A stretch of DNA of 64,000 bases, taken from positions 744,001 through 808,000 of the forward strand of contig NC_008553.1 in the NCBI RefSeq assembly GCF_000014945.1, in the 5' to 3' direction. The notes under the pieces were generated by a model. That model had not been told where the DNA came from. It worked only from the letters and a program-made list of their open reading frames with translations, and did not search any database. Shown one piece after another: positions 15,511 through 25,674 of this stretch (the stretch's first letter is position 1; the number at the start of each line of letters is the position of its first letter). The stretch is from Methanothrix thermoacetophila PT. GTDB taxonomy: Archaea > Halobacteriota > Methanosarcinia > Methanotrichales > Methanotrichaceae. A program made the translations under genes and the position numbers.

Positions 15511-17781
15511 TCACACGTACATATCTCCGCGCTCTATCTCCCTGGATGCCTTCTTCCTCAGCGACTCTGCCAGTCGCACATAGTACTTCATGGTGTCCGG
15601 AGTAACAGATGGCCCTATCTCGCGAATTGCCGCAAGGAAGTGCCTCTCCCGGACATGCTCCGAGCTCATGCTCTCTCTGAGCGCCAAACGGCCTGCCTTC
15701 CTGCATATAGCTGCTATATCAGCTCCAGTGTAGTGCTCTGTCAGCTCAACAAGCGCATCTATATCAACATCCGGAGCCAAAGGCATATTCCTCGTGTGGA
15801 CCTCGAATATCTTCTTTCTCGAGGGTTTGTCAGGCACTGGCACTAGTATCAGCTCGTCGAAGCGTCCGGGCCTCAGAAGCGCCGGATCCACGATATCCGG
15901 GCGGTTCGTTGCTCCTATTACCACAACACCATGGAGCTCCTCCAGGCCGTCCAGCTCTGATAAAAGCTGATTCACGATCCTCTCCGTGACATGAGGCTCG
16001 CCGACCGCACCGCCACGGACCGGAACGAGTGCATCGAGCTCGTCCAGGAATATCACAGCTGGAGCAACCTGTCTGGCCTTTCTGAATATCTCTGCGACCC
16101 GCTTCTCACTCTCTCCATACCATTTCGAGAGGAGCGCACTCCCCTTTGCTGTTATGAAATTGGCATCGCTCTCATTTGCCACCGCCTTCGCGAGCATCGT
16201 CTTCCCGGTGCCTGGAGGTCCGTAGAGAAGTATTCCCTTCGGCGCGTTGATGCCCAGTCTCTTGAAGTTGCTCGCGTAGCGGAGCGGCCACTCTACGGCC
16301 TCTATGAGGAGCTGCTTTACATCCTCAAGGCCACCTATGTCATCCCATGTGACCTTCGGGACCTCAACCATTATCTCCCTCAGCGCAGAGGGCTGTATCT
16401 CCCTGAGGGCAGCCTCAAAATCCACTCTCTGGACGACGAGCCTGTCGAGGATCTCCTTGGGTATTGTCGGCTCATCCAGATCTATCTCCGGCAGGATCCT
16501 GCGCAGAGCGTTCATGGCGGCCTCTCTACACACAGCTGCTATGTCAGCGCCCACGAATCCATAGGTGAGTTCTGCGAACTCCTCGATGTTGACATCTTCT
16601 GCGAGAGGCATTCCTCTTGTATGTATCTGAAAGATCTCCTTTCGCCCCTCAAAATCCGGCACTCCGAGCTCAATCTCCCTGTCAAACCTTCCGGGCCTCC
16701 TGAGGGCGATATCCAGGGCCTCAGGTCTGTTGGTGGAGCCGATGACGAGAACGTTCTTCCTCTCCTTCAAACCGTCCATCAGCGAGAGGAGTTGTGCCAC
16801 CACACGCCTCTCCACCTCTCCTGTGACCTCCCCGCGCTTCGGAGCTATCGAATCCAGTTCGTCCAGGAATATTATCGCAGGAGCGTTCTTCTCAGCCTCC
16901 TCGAATATGTCCCTCAGCGCCTTCTCCGACTCGCCGTAGTACTTGGACATTATCTCAGGCCCGTTAACAGAGATGAAGTAGGCATCGCTCTCATTCGCCA
17001 CAGCCTTCGCGAGCATCGTCTTCCCGGTGCCTGGAGGTCCATAGAGGAGGATACCCTTAGGAGGATCTATGCCCAGCCGATCGAAGAGCTCCGGGTGCTT
17101 CAGCGGGAGCTCAATCATCTCCCTGACCTTGGTTATGGCGTTCTTCAGCCCTCCAACATCCTCGTAGCAGACAGACGGCACCGGGCGCTCTGAGACCTCT
17201 ACTGCCTGAGGAAGAAGCTCGATCTCAGTGGCATCGGTTATCTTGACGATCCCTGACGGATTTGTGGAGATAACTCTGAGCTTGATCTCTCCCAAACCGA
17301 ACGCCTGCGCTCCGAGGAAACCCCGAAAGATCTCCTCGAACATCGTCTCTCTGCCAAATGTATCTGATGGTGGTCTTCGCACACTTGTGGTCGAGATTAT
17401 ATCACCCTTGCATACCGGTCTTCCCTGGAATACCTTTGTGAGCACCTCGCTCGGAGCGAAGATCTGCATACCTTTCGTCACAGGGGCAAGAGTCACATGC
17501 TTTGCCTCAGACCACTCCGCCTTCCTCACCTCCACGTACTGACCTATGCTCGATCCGGCGTTCGATCTGATCAGACCGTCCATGCGTATGATATCCAGCC
17601 CCTGGTCTGCGCTGTAAGCACTCACAACCAGAGCTGCTGTTCTCCTATCCCCTGTTATCTCGATAACATCGAGCGGGCGTACGCCCATCCTCTTCATGAA
17701 GTCGTCGCTGACTCTGGCTATGCCCTTTCCCACATCTCTTTGATCTGCCTCTGCAACCTTCAGCCGCACAGATTCGCTCAT
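15511..17781 (-). CDS. cdc48: Cdc48/VAT-type AAA ATPase
   Basis: A 756-residue unfoldase. The N-terminal substrate-binding domain ([23 protein letters not shown]) spans ~1-190. AAA domain D1 has Walker A GPPGTGKT, Walker [15 protein letters not shown] and arginine fingers in [11 protein letters not shown]. Domain D2 repeats the set ([29 protein letters not shown]). It extracts and unfolds substrates using ATP. The last three residues, Met-Tyr-Val, fit the HbYX motif with which such ATPases dock onto the 20S proteasome. ATG 17781 is the family start, although the open frame extends 74 codons upstream. The gene stands alone on the minus strand. Confidence 0.95.
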   Translation of the reverse strand: MSESVRLKVAEADQRDVGKGIARVSDDFMKRMGVRPLDVIEITGDRRTAALVVSAYSADQGLDIIRMDGLIRSNAGSSIGQYVEVRKAEWSEAKHVTLAPVTKGMQIFAPSEVLTKVFQGRPVCKGDIISTTSVRRPPSDTFGRETMFEEIFRGFLGAQAFGLGEIKLRVISTNPSGIVKITDATEIELLPQAVEVSERPVPSVCYEDVGGLKNAITKVREMIELPLKHPELFDRLGIDPPKGILLYGPPGTGKTMLAKAVANESDAYFISVNGPEIMSKYYGESEKALRDIFEEAEKNAPAIIFLDELDSIAPKRGEVTGEVERRVVAQLLSLMDGLKERKNVLVIGSTNRPEALDIALRRPGRFDREIELGVPDFEGRKEIFQIHTRGMPLAEDVNIEEFAELTYGFVGADIAAVCREAAMNALRRILPEIDLDEPTIPKEILDRLVVQRVDFEAALREIQPSALREIMVEVPKVTWDDIGGLEDVKQLLIEAVEWPLRYASNFKRLGINAPKGILLYGPPGTGKTMLAKAVANESDANFITAKGSALLSKWYGESEKRVAEIFRKARQVAPAVIFLDELDALVPVRGGAVGEPHVTERIVNQLLSELDGLEELHGVVVIGATNRPDIVDPALLRPGRFDELILVPVPDKPSRKKIFEVHTRNMPLAPDVDIDALVELTEHYTGADIAAICRKAGRLALRESMSSEHVRERHFLAAIREIGPSVTPDTMKYYVRLAESLRKKASREIERGDMYV

Positions 17782-18389
17782 AATCCAAAACCATCCCCTG
17801 AATATGGCACGCTTTTTCCGATCTCTGAATTCGAGAGCTCCAATCCCCCATGGGAATATGGTGGATTGATTCTTAAAAGTTTGCCTGCCATGGCCAAAAA
17901 ATACAGCCCCGGCCACGAGATCCATATCCATGCACAGGAGGTATTCTCTTTTCGATGAGATATCAGGTCGTGTGGGTGTATCACTGAAATCAGGAACATA
18001 CAACCCCGTGGAGGTAATACAATATTATGCCAAAGCATGCTGGCCTCTGAGAGCCTGTTCAGCTATTGGGGTGCACGACCAGATATCCTGATTTGATATG
18101 CTCCCCATCTGCTGGAGGAAACCCATCTGATAACCTTGCATAAAAGGCAAAGTCGATTGCATCTGATAGCAAAACTCACTTCTCCAACAATTCAACCACA
18201 TAAACCAATAGACGCTCATATTTGCGTGGCAACTTGTAGGGCATGCGATGTGGTTGGTGATAGCATTCATCCATTCGACATGAACGCATAGCATGACCAC
18301 TGCTCATTGGGGCAAGTCATCAAATGGATAAGAGCGACCAATAGAAATAGCAGATGAGGAGATCCGGTCAAATCTCCCCCAAGATATGA
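17782..18389. other. Intergenic region containing a MITE-3 copy
   Basis: About 600 nt between cdc48 and dnaG, both on the minus strand. The right end of the cdc48 leader has an AT-rich CTTTTAAGAATC (~17868-17879) that may be its promoter. A complete MITE-3 element occupies 18213-18336. Nothing recognisable lies in 17900-18200. Confidence 0.5.
18213..18336 (+). mobile_element. MITE-3 copy (124 bp) with 9-bp target duplication
   Basis: The element begins CGCTCATAT and ends ATAAGAGCG, an 8/9 inverted repeat. It is flanked by perfect 9-bp direct repeats ACCAATAGA (18204-18212 and 18337-18345). It is alignable over its whole length with the 124-bp copy at 26613-26736; shared blocks include GGCAAGTCATCA and GCAACTTG. 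No coding capacity. The transposase that mobilised it is not in the window. Confidence 0.75.
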
Positions 18390-19706
18390 TCACTGACCGC
18401 TTGTTATGACCTTTATCCCGACAGGAGTCTTCGCTATGCTCCCCATCTTTGCCCCTATAAGATAGTCCAAGCCCTTTTCAGCCGCGATATCCAGAAGCCT
18501 CTGAGTTATCACTCCATCAAATATCACACCATGAACGCTGCCGTTTGACTCCTTCAGCTCTCTGGCAAGGTCCCTCACAGCCACGTCCCTTATCGGGTTG
18601 TTGTTCCTGTCAAAGAGTCTTGCAGTGAGCGTTCCGTCGAGCTCTTCGACATGATGCTTGAACCACTCCTCGGGCTCTTGACCCTCGATCTCCGGCTCCT
18701 CGTAATGCTCATGAACCTCTTTCTGATGCACCCTGGTTTGAATCTCATGTGGTGGTGCTATCTCAGCATGGTGTGCTATGGGAACCACCTGGGCGACGGT
18801 CCTGACAGAGACAGGCCTCTCTCTTATCAGGCTCTTGCGCTTTGTCACAATCTCCCGCTTCTTCCTCGTGAACGGCTTGATCTTGTACATATCCATGACC
18901 TGCTCGACAGGGATCTTCTGACGGAGTGCGCGTATGATCTCCTTCTGGGTCAGCTCCTCCACGCACTTGCCCTCAGGCGCACGTGCGACATAATCTATAT
19001 CCGCGACCTGCAGGAGCTCCTTGACAATGAGCTCACCACCGCGATCGCCATCTGTAAATGCTGTGGCGATCTTCTTCGAGCAGAGCTCTGTGATTGTGGG
19101 AGGGATGTTCGTCCCCCCAACAGCAACAGCGTTCTTTATGCCATACTTCAGAAGGTTCAGGACATCAGCCCGGCCCTCCACAACAAGAATCGCATCCGAA
19201 TCCAGAACGTTCGGGCCCGCCGGCAGGTTGTCCTTGCCTATGTAGGTGATTTCCTCCACCCGCACAGACTGCTTAATCTCCTCGGTGATCTGCTCCGTCT
19301 CCAGGAGGTTCTCATCGAACATCTCCACCAGTATTCTCTTCGCCCTGTCGATGATGTACTTCCTCTTCGCAGCTCTGACATCCTCTATCTTTGTAACATG
19401 TATCCTGGCCATGCAGGGCCCAACCCGGTCTATGGTCTCAAGCGCTGCAGCCAGGATCGCAGTTTCAACCTTATCGAAGCTTGATGGTATGGAGATTGTG
19501 CCCATCGACTTTCCGCCACTTGATGATATCTGGACGTCTATCCTGCCAAGCCTTCCCGTCTTCTGAAGATCCCTTAGATCGAGGTCGCTGCCCAGCAGCC
19601 CCTCCGTCTGGCCGAATATTGCTCCCACGACATCCGGCCGCTCAACTATGCCGTCTGCAGTGATATCAGCATAAATTATATATTTTGTTGTGTCAACACT
19701 CTGCAT
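18390..19706 (-). CDS. dnaG: DnaG-type primase (archaeal, exosome-associated)
   Basis: A 438-residue protein of the archaeal DnaG family. The central TOPRIM domain is marked by AILVVEGRADVLNLLKYGI and the acidic ATAFTDGDRGGELIVKELL. The N-terminus (TTKYIIYADITADGIVERPDVVGAIFGQTEGLLG) and the C-terminal GSVHGVIFDGVITQRLLDIAAEKG are typical of archaeal members. In archaea this protein makes short primers in vitro and is also a structural part of the RNA-degrading exosome. ATG 19706 has GGGGTG at good spacing; a GTG at 19715 overlaps that site. An AT-rich TATA-like element lies at about 19719-19731. No exosome subunit is adjacent. Confidence 0.94.
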   Translation of the reverse strand: MQSVDTTKYIIYADITADGIVERPDVVGAIFGQTEGLLGSDLDLRDLQKTGRLGRIDVQISSSGGKSMGTISIPSSFDKVETAILAAALETIDRVGPCMARIHVTKIEDVRAAKRKYIIDRAKRILVEMFDENLLETEQITEEIKQSVRVEEITYIGKDNLPAGPNVLDSDAILVVEGRADVLNLLKYGIKNAVAVGGTNIPPTITELCSKKIATAFTDGDRGGELIVKELLQVADIDYVARAPEGKCVEELTQKEIIRALRQKIPVEQVMDMYKIKPFTRKKREIVTKRKSLIRERPVSVRTVAQVVPIAHHAEIAPPHEIQTRVHQKEVHEHYEEPEIEGQEPEEWFKHHVEELDGTLTARLFDRNNNPIRDVAVRDLARELKESNGSVHGVIFDGVITQRLLDIAAEKGLDYLIGAKMGSIAKTPVGIKVITSGQ

Positions 19707-19715
19707 ATAAGACAC

Positions 19716-20078
19716 CCCAAATTTTAAAATAGTCAGATAAAAGCCACGCTGACCTCCATTGCTCGACAGGGAGACCTACCCACACTGTATCGGCGTCACC
19801 CAACTGCCCCACATTCACAGCCATTCAGCCAAAATACCCTTCAGGTGCCCTTCCTATCGAGCTGTAATGATCATGAACGTGCATTTATCCAACTATTCAC
19901 ATGCTTATTTATCAGCTTTATGGATCGTGTGATAACTGCCCACTGTGGTCCTACCGAGCTCTCATGCGAGATACAATGCTCTTACAATAGCTCCCACGCG
20001 AGCATCTATCGACATATAAGGGGGAAAACTAGTTTAATAACTTTTTGGTACTACCATCTCGACATATATTTTATAATA
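19716..20078. other. AT-rich intergenic region with TATA-like direct repeats
   Basis: About 360 nt between the NMD3 3' end and dnaG. The segment 20005-20075 is strongly AT-rich and contains a repeated TCGACATATA (about 20008 and 20052), each resembling a TATA box. No ORF with a ribosome site follows on either strand, so a small untranslated RNA is possible but unproven. Confidence 0.35.
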
Positions 20079-21113
20079 TCAGTATAATAAAAACAAACCC
20101 CTATCTGTATGCAATACTTTCACCTCTGCTCCAGATTCTAGGTTCATCCCGGCCGGGCGAATCGCGAGCACAGTTCGGTAGCTCTCCGGATCCAGGACCT
20201 CAACCACACTCTCATCGACGGAGACCACCACGCTCTTCCTGGCCCTCGAGCTATCTCCTATGATCTCCGCAGCATCTGCCTCCTCTTCAGATATGAAGAA
20301 ACGCTCTCCTTTGTCAAGAGAGATGACAGCAGTCCTCCTTCCCTCAAACCCCACAACCTCCATCACAGTGCCCTTCGAGTATATCACATCGCCCTTCCTG
20401 AGCCTGGGCAGGCGCACGAGCATGGTAGTTCTGAAGACGTCCTTCCCGTCCCTGCATCCCACGAGCTTCACGGATTCCTGGATCCTGCCACCGAACCTCT
20501 GTGCGATGGTTTTTGCGATATGTCTTCCAAGCTGCGTGGAGCCCACAATGATGTCAATACCGCCCCTGACATCCTTTATATCCTGGATGAATGCAAGCCG
20601 ATCGCCCTTTTTGTATCCAGCTGCCGCGAGGCTCTGGGCGATCTCCCTGGCCTCTGAGAGATCGCTCTCATCGGGCGGCCTGTCCCTTCTCCTGACCTGA
20701 ACTATGCCCTCGAAGTACCTGCCGGCGATCCTGCTGCATCTGTCGCATGTGCGCCTTGATACCCTGACCCTGACCTGACAGTCCGCATGCACTATGGTGC
20801 CCCTGAACATTCCGCTCAAACGGATATCTGCCACGAACCTCGTCGCTCCCCTCTGATGCAGGAGGATCTCCAGCTCCACATCCTCGAGCTCGCGGTGGAC
20901 AGAGATCTCCTTGAAGAGAGCATTTCTTATTAGCTCATCCAGATCTGAATCTGACTGCCTCCACCGCCCCCTGTCCAGGATCGAACCGCAGACCGGGCAT
21001 ATGACGATCTCGATCTGATCCGGGCAGATCATGAACTCTGTAGTCTCCAGGATGCAGGAGAGGCAGAGCCCGTCGTCAGATGCCCCACCGCATCTGGGAC
21101 ATATGCTCCTCAC
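20079..21113 (-). CDS. NMD3-family ribosome-associated protein
   Basis: A 344-residue protein starting MRSICPRCGG. N-terminal zinc-binding pairs (CPRCG...CLSC, CPVCG, then CDRC) and the later FISEEEADAAEI/VLDPESYRTV region mark the archaeal NMD3 family. Eukaryotic NMD3 exports and matures the 60S subunit; archaeal homologs presumably act in large-subunit maturation. The GTG at 21113 overlaps the TGA of the DUF424 gene (GTGA). The reading frame continues upstream without a family match, so this start is preferred. DUF424 and NMD3 genes form one unit here. Confidence 0.88.
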   Translation of the reverse strand: MRSICPRCGGASDDGLCLSCILETTEFMICPDQIEIVICPVCGSILDRGRWRQSDSDLDELIRNALFKEISVHRELEDVELEILLHQRGATRFVADIRLSGMFRGTIVHADCQVRVRVSRRTCDRCSRIAGRYFEGIVQVRRRDRPPDESDLSEAREIAQSLAAAGYKKGDRLAFIQDIKDVRGGIDIIVGSTQLGRHIAKTIAQRFGGRIQESVKLVGCRDGKDVFRTTMLVRLPRLRKGDVIYSKGTVMEVVGFEGRRTAVISLDKGERFFISEEEADAAEIIGDSSRARKSVVVSVDESVVEVLDPESYRTVLAIRPAGMNLESGAEVKVLHTDRGLFLLY

Positions 21114-21445
21114 ATTCGCACCATCTGGGCACACGGTACCCCATCGATACGCAGAACGTTCTCGCGATCGACGTATTCGAATGCTATAGCCCATGCGACA
21201 GCTCTCTCGCCAACGAAGTTCGCTATGGTCGCCTCCTCGAGAGCCATCTCGAGCATCGCCGCCGATGCCAGTTCCTGGCCGAAAAAGCTCACGCTCACCT
21301 CGAGCTGGAGCTCTTTCTCCGTGAACCGCTGTCCGAGCAGCTCGCTATCGCACACTGCCACCAGGACCTCCCCGCCGATCGTGTACGTCCTGAGACACAT
21401 CGACATCTCATTGTAATCGCCTGGTGCACCATCATCTCCCATCAT
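21110..21445 (-). CDS. DUF424 family protein
   Basis: A 111-residue protein. VAVCDSELLGQRF, VSVSFFGQEL and the ANFVGERAVAWAI segment are the marks of DUF424, a small archaeal family often linked with translation genes. Function unknown. The ATG at 21445 has AAGGAT upstream; an ATG at 21406 would start nearer the conserved core. The stop overlaps the start of the NMD3 gene, so coupled synthesis is likely, consistent with a ribosome-related job. Confidence 0.8.
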   Translation of the reverse strand: MMGDDGAPGDYNEMSMCLRTYTIGGEVLVAVCDSELLGQRFTEKELQLEVSVSFFGQELASAAMLEMALEEATIANFVGERAVAWAIAFEYVDRENVLRIDGVPCAQMVRM

Positions 21446-21471
21446 GCTATCCTTTTATGTGTCATGCTGGT

Positions 21472-22374
21472 TTATATCTCCTCCTGACCGCCAGGCATCT
21501 CCAGGTGAACAAATCCATGGTTTGTGACAGTAGTATTCAGGACAATATCAAGCGAGCCGCCCGGGCTGGATGCATTTCTGGTGAAGCTCCTAGACTCACC
21601 TGGGCAGAGCCGAAACACCTCGCCCATGTGTGCCATATGCACACAGCCAGCCTCGATGCCCAGGATCCCAAACCGATCCGTCTCGTTCGTCTCCATTGCC
21701 GGCACCTCTGCGGTGTACGGCAGCCTCACCGCATTGAGCATGCTGCTCGCACCTCCGCCGAGATCTCCGGAGAGCGAGATGCCGGTTCCAAGTACAAGAT
21801 CCGCATCCTCCACTCCATCAATGGGGACCATCGATCTCAGCATGCCATCATCCAGCGAGTACGTTGGAAAATCTATCATGATACGCGGACCTGGCCCTGT
21901 TCTGGCGATGCCGTGCTCAACCGTCCAGATCTCGAGAAAGATTTGCTCCCCAGATGTACCTCCTGTACCCTTTTCACCTCCATCGATCCTGAGCACCCCA
22001 CCATCGACCGCGACAAAGATCCGATCCCCAAGAGCTGCTATCGATTCAGGATTGCTCAGACCTGTTGCTATATCACGGATGCTTCCGTTCCTGATTGATG
22101 TTACTCTGTCTGAGCGTGAGACCAGCAGTTCGCCGTTGCTGATTGCCATCCCTCTGACACGCCCATCGATCTCAAACCGATCCAGAACCGTCCCATCCGG
22201 TGACACCCTCAGGATCTCCGTTGTATCGCTGCCGGCCCTGTAGATCGCCGCGTAGAGATCATCGCCGGTGCTGATCAGCGCATCCGGCCTCTCCCCACTC
22301 CAGACCAGTGTGTCTGCTGCATGTGAGAGTGAGGTCACAAAAATGAGCAGCATGACCAGAGCCAGCACTCTCAT
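21472..22374 (-). CDS. Exported protein with beta-propeller-like repeats
   Basis: A 300-residue protein with an N-terminal signal peptide (RVLALVMLLIFVTSLSHAAD). The mature part has repeated short blocks such as DDLYAAIYR, NGELLVSRSDRV and GDRIFVAVDGGVLRIDG that resemble NHL or SMP30-type propeller blades. The C-terminal ~100 residues (CPGESRSFTRNASSPGGSL) look like a separate beta-sandwich with N-glycosylation sequons. I do not recognise a family. It follows the methionine adenosyltransferase gene by 9 nt, but a shared function is not evident. Probably cell-surface or periplasm-like space. Confidence 0.7.
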   Translation of the reverse strand: MRVLALVMLLIFVTSLSHAADTLVWSGERPDALISTGDDLYAAIYRAGSDTTEILRVSPDGTVLDRFEIDGRVRGMAISNGELLVSRSDRVTSIRNGSIRDIATGLSNPESIAALGDRIFVAVDGGVLRIDGGEKGTGGTSGEQIFLEIWTVEHGIARTGPGPRIMIDFPTYSLDDGMLRSMVPIDGVEDADLVLGTGISLSGDLGGGASSMLNAVRLPYTAEVPAMETNETDRFGILGIEAGCVHMAHMGEVFRLCPGESRSFTRNASSPGGSLDIVLNTTVTNHGFVHLEMPGGQEEI

Positions 22375-22383
22375 AACACCACC

Positions 22384-23583
22384 TCAGTATGTCTGGAGCT
22401 CCCCGTGGAAGATCATCTGCTGCACCCTGGGAATGTCCTCGAGCCACCTGTCAGTTATCTCCCGCGCCCTGGCATGTGCCGAACTCAGCCTCACCCCCTC
22501 CTTCAGGACGAGCTGCACCGAGGCGATGTGCGGCTGGCTTATTGGCTTGCCGATCTGAGAGAGTATCTTCACATAAACCTCCTCCACACCATCCACCTCC
22601 TCAGCAATCTCCTTTGCTATGAGGTTCGAGAGGAGGTTGTAGATCTTGCCAACGTGGTTGATCGGGTTCTTTCCTGATGTCGCCTCTAGGCTCATCGGCC
22701 TGTTGGGTGTTATCAGACCGTTTGCACGGTTGCCCCTTCCCACAGCACCGTCATCCCCCATCTCCGCAGAGGTGCCCGTAACAGTGATGTACACGGATCC
22801 GGTGGCTATGTTATCGCCCACGTTCATCTGCACATCGACCCTGCGCCTTGTCATCGACTGCGCCTTGGCGGAGATCTCCTCCACGATCTCCTTCTTCGTC
22901 TCCACATAGTGATCCAGATCATCGATGTATCTGTCGACCATTGCGCATGCAATTGTAAGATAGATTGTATCGTCTTCCCTGAGACCCATGACCTTTATAT
23001 CCTCTCCTATCGCTGGTATCCTGCTCCTGAGCGATAGAAGCTCCTGCTCCGTGCTGTACACGATCCTCTCAGTCTCGGATAAAGGAGCATATCCAACGCC
23101 GTATGATGTATCATTCGCGCTCGGCACAGTGGATGCATCTCTGTCGAATATGTCACATAGATCCGCAGAACCTGTGCCGATCTTGCAGTCGATGATGACA
23201 TGTGTATCCAGATCGAGGTTTCTCAGAGCTCTCTTGAGGTGATTTCGTGCTGTTCTGAGCGCTATCGCATCCACAGGCACCTCAACATCTCCGCATACCC
23301 GTGTCGCCCTGCCTGTGAGCAGTATGTACTGGGGCTGGATGACCTCCCCACCGCCGAATGCTGGCCTGGAGCGCCCCGCGACTATCTGTATCTTGTCGGT
23401 GTTGTGGTGAAGCACCCTGCCGAACCTCTCGATATACTCTTTACAAAGCGCTCTGCTGATCTCCTCTGCGATGCCATCTGCAACGCTGTCCGGATGCCCC
23501 AGCCCCTTGCGCTCCACAACCTCTATCTTCTGCTTCTCAACAGGCCTCTGGGTAAGCTCCTCGACCCTGATATTTCTGGTCAT
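22384..23583 (-). CDS. mat: Methionine adenosyltransferase, archaeal type
   Basis: A 399-residue enzyme making S-adenosylmethionine from methionine and ATP. It belongs to the archaeal MAT family, which differs strongly from bacterial MetK. The segment [24 protein letters not shown], the nucleotide-binding [12 protein letters not shown] and the C-terminal [13 protein letters not shown] are recognised. Length matches the family (~400). Methanogens need much AdoMet for methyl transfer, lipid and tRNA modification. The ATG lies at 23583; a MITE-1 copy sits about 70 nt upstream in the divergent region shared with nadE. Confidence 0.95.
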   Translation of the reverse strand: MTRNIRVEELTQRPVEKQKIEVVERKGLGHPDSVADGIAEEISRALCKEYIERFGRVLHHNTDKIQIVAGRSRPAFGGGEVIQPQYILLTGRATRVCGDVEVPVDAIALRTARNHLKRALRNLDLDTHVIIDCKIGTGSADLCDIFDRDASTVPSANDTSYGVGYAPLSETERIVYSTEQELLSLRSRIPAIGEDIKVMGLREDDTIYLTIACAMVDRYIDDLDHYVETKKEIVEEISAKAQSMTRRRVDVQMNVGDNIATGSVYITVTGTSAEMGDDGAVGRGNRANGLITPNRPMSLEATSGKNPINHVGKIYNLLSNLIAKEIAEEVDGVEEVYVKILSQIGKPISQPHIASVQLVLKEGVRLSSAHARAREITDRWLEDIPRVQQMIFHGELQTY

Positions 23584-23655
23584 GACCCCATCCTCAGTTC
23601 AGATCTTCGAGCTCAGATCCACCAGCTCCCTATTAATACTTTGGTCGGTGGAATC

Positions 23656-23743
23656 GGGCTGCCCGGATAAGGAGTAAGTATCCCTGCCATCCAAAAACAG
23701 CAAGCCACAGCTTTCTGAATTCAGCTCTTAATCGGACAGGTCC
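23656..23743 (+). mobile_element. MITE-1 copy a (88 bp)
   Basis: Left end GGGCTGCCCGGATAAGGAG and right end CTCTTAATCGGACAGGTCC are inverted copies with a few mismatches. The flanks carry GTGGAAT at 23648-23654 and 23745-23751, a likely target duplication. The interior (AGCCACAGCTTTCTGAATTC) matches the reverse-oriented copy at 49234-49322. It lies between the mat and nadE promoters. Confidence 0.7.
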
Positions 23744-23855
23744 AGTGGAATGAAACTCTGGCTCGTTTGAGTGATACCGCAGGGCAGAAATTTATTGATG
23801 GTATGCCGACTGCTTTTAGTCCTGTCTTACGAGCAACTCGCCTGATCCAGATTGG

Positions 23856-23864
23856 TATATATAA
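23856..23864 (+). promoter_or_regulatory. TATA box of the NAD synthetase gene
   Basis: TATATATAA, about 25-30 nt before the ATG at 23887. Archaeal transcription starts about 25 nt downstream of the box, so the mRNA should have almost no leader. Confidence 0.6.
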
Positions 23865-23886
23865 GACATGCGCATATGCCGGTACG

Positions 23887-25506
23887 ATGAGAGTTGCTCT
23901 TCTCCAGATCAATACAACCGTCGGAGACCTCGAGGGTAATGCATCTCTTATCAGAAAAGCGGTAGAGTCGCTTGATGCTGACCTGGCGGTAACCCCAGAG
24001 ATGGCACTGGTGGGATACCCTCCGCGCGATCTTCTTCTGATGCCTGGATTCGTGAAAAACGCCTGGGATGTTCTCACGCGGCTGGCACTCGATCTCGAAG
24101 ATTCACCACCTATGCTTGTCGGGATACCGGAGCCGAACAGATCCGAGACGGGAAGGCCGCTCTTCAACTCTGCAGCTCTTCTCGCAGATGGATCTGTGAA
24201 GCAGATCTTCCGCAAGACTCTGCTCCCCACATACGATGTCTTCGACGAGGACAGATACTTTGAGCCTGCATCAGGCCCGCAGATGCTGAACTTAAAGGGG
24301 AGGACATTCGGGATATCCATATGCGAAGACATCTGGAATGACAGAGACATCTTCAGGCGCAGACGGTACCACAGGGATCCACTGGAGGATCTCCGTGGCG
24401 CTGACTGCTTCATAAACATGTCAGCATCGCCATTCACGGCAGGAAAGCATCTCAAAAGAGAGATGATGCTCAGCAGCATCGCCCGCAAGTATGGTGTGCC
24501 GCTGATCTATGTGAACCAGGTCGGGGGCAATGACGACCTGGTCTTCGACGGCAGAAGCTGCGCCTTCTCTCCGTCAGGAGAGCTAATCGCAAGGGCAGCG
24601 GCGTTTGAGGAGGATGTGCTCATAGTGGACATCGATTCCTGCAGCGGATCTGTTTCCAGAGACGACTTCTCCCCGGAGTCAGAGATCTGGAGGGCGCTTG
24701 TGCTTGGCACCAGGGATTATGTTCGCAAGTGCGGGTTCAGGTCCGCTGTGATCGGGCTCTCCGGAGGAGTAGACTCATCTCTCACAGCTGCAATCGCTGC
24801 TGAGGCGCTTGGCCCTGAAAACGTGATCGGTGTTTTAATGCCCTCACCGTACACGAGCAGGGAGAGCATGGAGGATGCGCTGGAGCTTGCGAGGAATCTA
24901 TCCATACAAACCATCACGATACCGATAAGCGAGATAATGGCAGCATATGAGCGCACGCTCGAGCCGATTTTCAGAGGCGTGGAGAAAGATGTGACCGAGG
25001 AGAACATACAGGCCAGGATAAGGGGCAACCTGCTCATGGCGCTCTCGAACAAGTTCGGGCATATCGTGCTCTCGACAGGGAACAAATCAGAGCTCGCAGT
25101 CGGATACTGCACGATCTACGGGGATATGTCAGGGGGTTTCGCCGTGCTCTCCGATGTCCCAAAGACCATGGTCTACAGGATGGCGAGATGGATCAACATG
25201 AGAGGACCTGTTATCCCGCAGAGTGTCCTCGAGAAGGCTCCATCTGCAGAGCTCAGGCCCGGCCAGCGGGATCAGGATACTCTCCCGCCATACGAGACCC
25301 TGGACGAGATCCTGCACAGGCACATAGAGCAGCGCCAGTCTGAGGAGGAGATCGTGAGCGCCGGTTTTGATCAAAAGATGGTGAGATACGTCCTGAAGAT
25401 GGTCAAAACCGCGGAGTTCAAGCGGAAACAGGCGCCTCCAGGAATCAAGGTCACAGACCGTGCCTTCGGGAGCGGCTGGAGGATGCCGATAGCATACATG
25501 ATGTAA
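23887..25506 (+). CDS. nadE: Glutamine-dependent NAD+ synthetase
   Basis: A 539-residue two-domain enzyme. The N-terminal nitrilase-type amidase domain (~1-260) shows the catalytic triad Glu38 (TPEMALVGYPPRDLL), Lys110 (FRKTLLPTYD) and Cys146 (ISICEDIW). It frees ammonia from glutamine. The C-terminal synthetase domain has the ATP-pyrophosphatase loop SGGVDSSL and the LSTGNKSELAVGYCTIYGDMSGGFAVLSD segment, and amidates nicotinate adenine dinucleotide to NAD+. ATG 23887 begins the amidase fold directly; the open frame upstream is not conserved. A strong TATA box lies just ahead. The gene is monocistronic. Confidence 0.95.
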   Translation: MRVALLQINTTVGDLEGNASLIRKAVESLDADLAVTPEMALVGYPPRDLLLMPGFVKNAWDVLTRLALDLEDSPPMLVGIPEPNRSETGRPLFNSAALLADGSVKQIFRKTLLPTYDVFDEDRYFEPASGPQMLNLKGRTFGISICEDIWNDRDIFRRRRYHRDPLEDLRGADCFINMSASPFTAGKHLKREMMLSSIARKYGVPLIYVNQVGGNDDLVFDGRSCAFSPSGELIARAAAFEEDVLIVDIDSCSGSVSRDDFSPESEIWRALVLGTRDYVRKCGFRSAVIGLSGGVDSSLTAAIAAEALGPENVIGVLMPSPYTSRESMEDALELARNLSIQTITIPISEIMAAYERTLEPIFRGVEKDVTEENIQARIRGNLLMALSNKFGHIVLSTGNKSELAVGYCTIYGDMSGGFAVLSDVPKTMVYRMARWINMRGPVIPQSVLEKAPSAELRPGQRDQDTLPPYETLDEILHRHIEQRQSEEEIVSAGFDQKMVRYVLKMVKTAEFKRKQAPPGIKVTDRAFGSGWRMPIAYMM

Positions 25507-25568
25507 ATTCCGCCCTGTTCGTGAAGAGCATGTAAGTATCGTGGAAGCGGGCCATGGTAGGGGATAGC

Positions 25569-25604
25569 CGGGCGCAAACTCCAATCTTCAGGAGAGGAGG
25601 TCAC
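25569..25604 (+). mobile_element. IS200/IS605-type end remnant
   Basis: Reads GGGCGCAAACTCCAATCTTC then AGGAGAGGAGGTCAC, with a small stem (CTCC/GGAG) closed by AATCTTCA. Similar ends flank archaeal orfB-type elements. Related fragments occur at 7778, 12108 and (reverse strand) 54141. No transposase remains here. Confidence 0.5.
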
Positions 25605-25674
25605 AAAAAGCAGTATGCCCACTCTTCGGAGAGGAAGCCTCGGAGATCGACATCCTCCGATATCACTGGATCTG

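Noticed and set aside
15991-17193. 400-codon plus-strand ORF opposite cdc48
   Set aside because: Antisense to the highly conserved AAA domains; composition (many Leu, His, Arg, Cys) is typical of a shadow frame.
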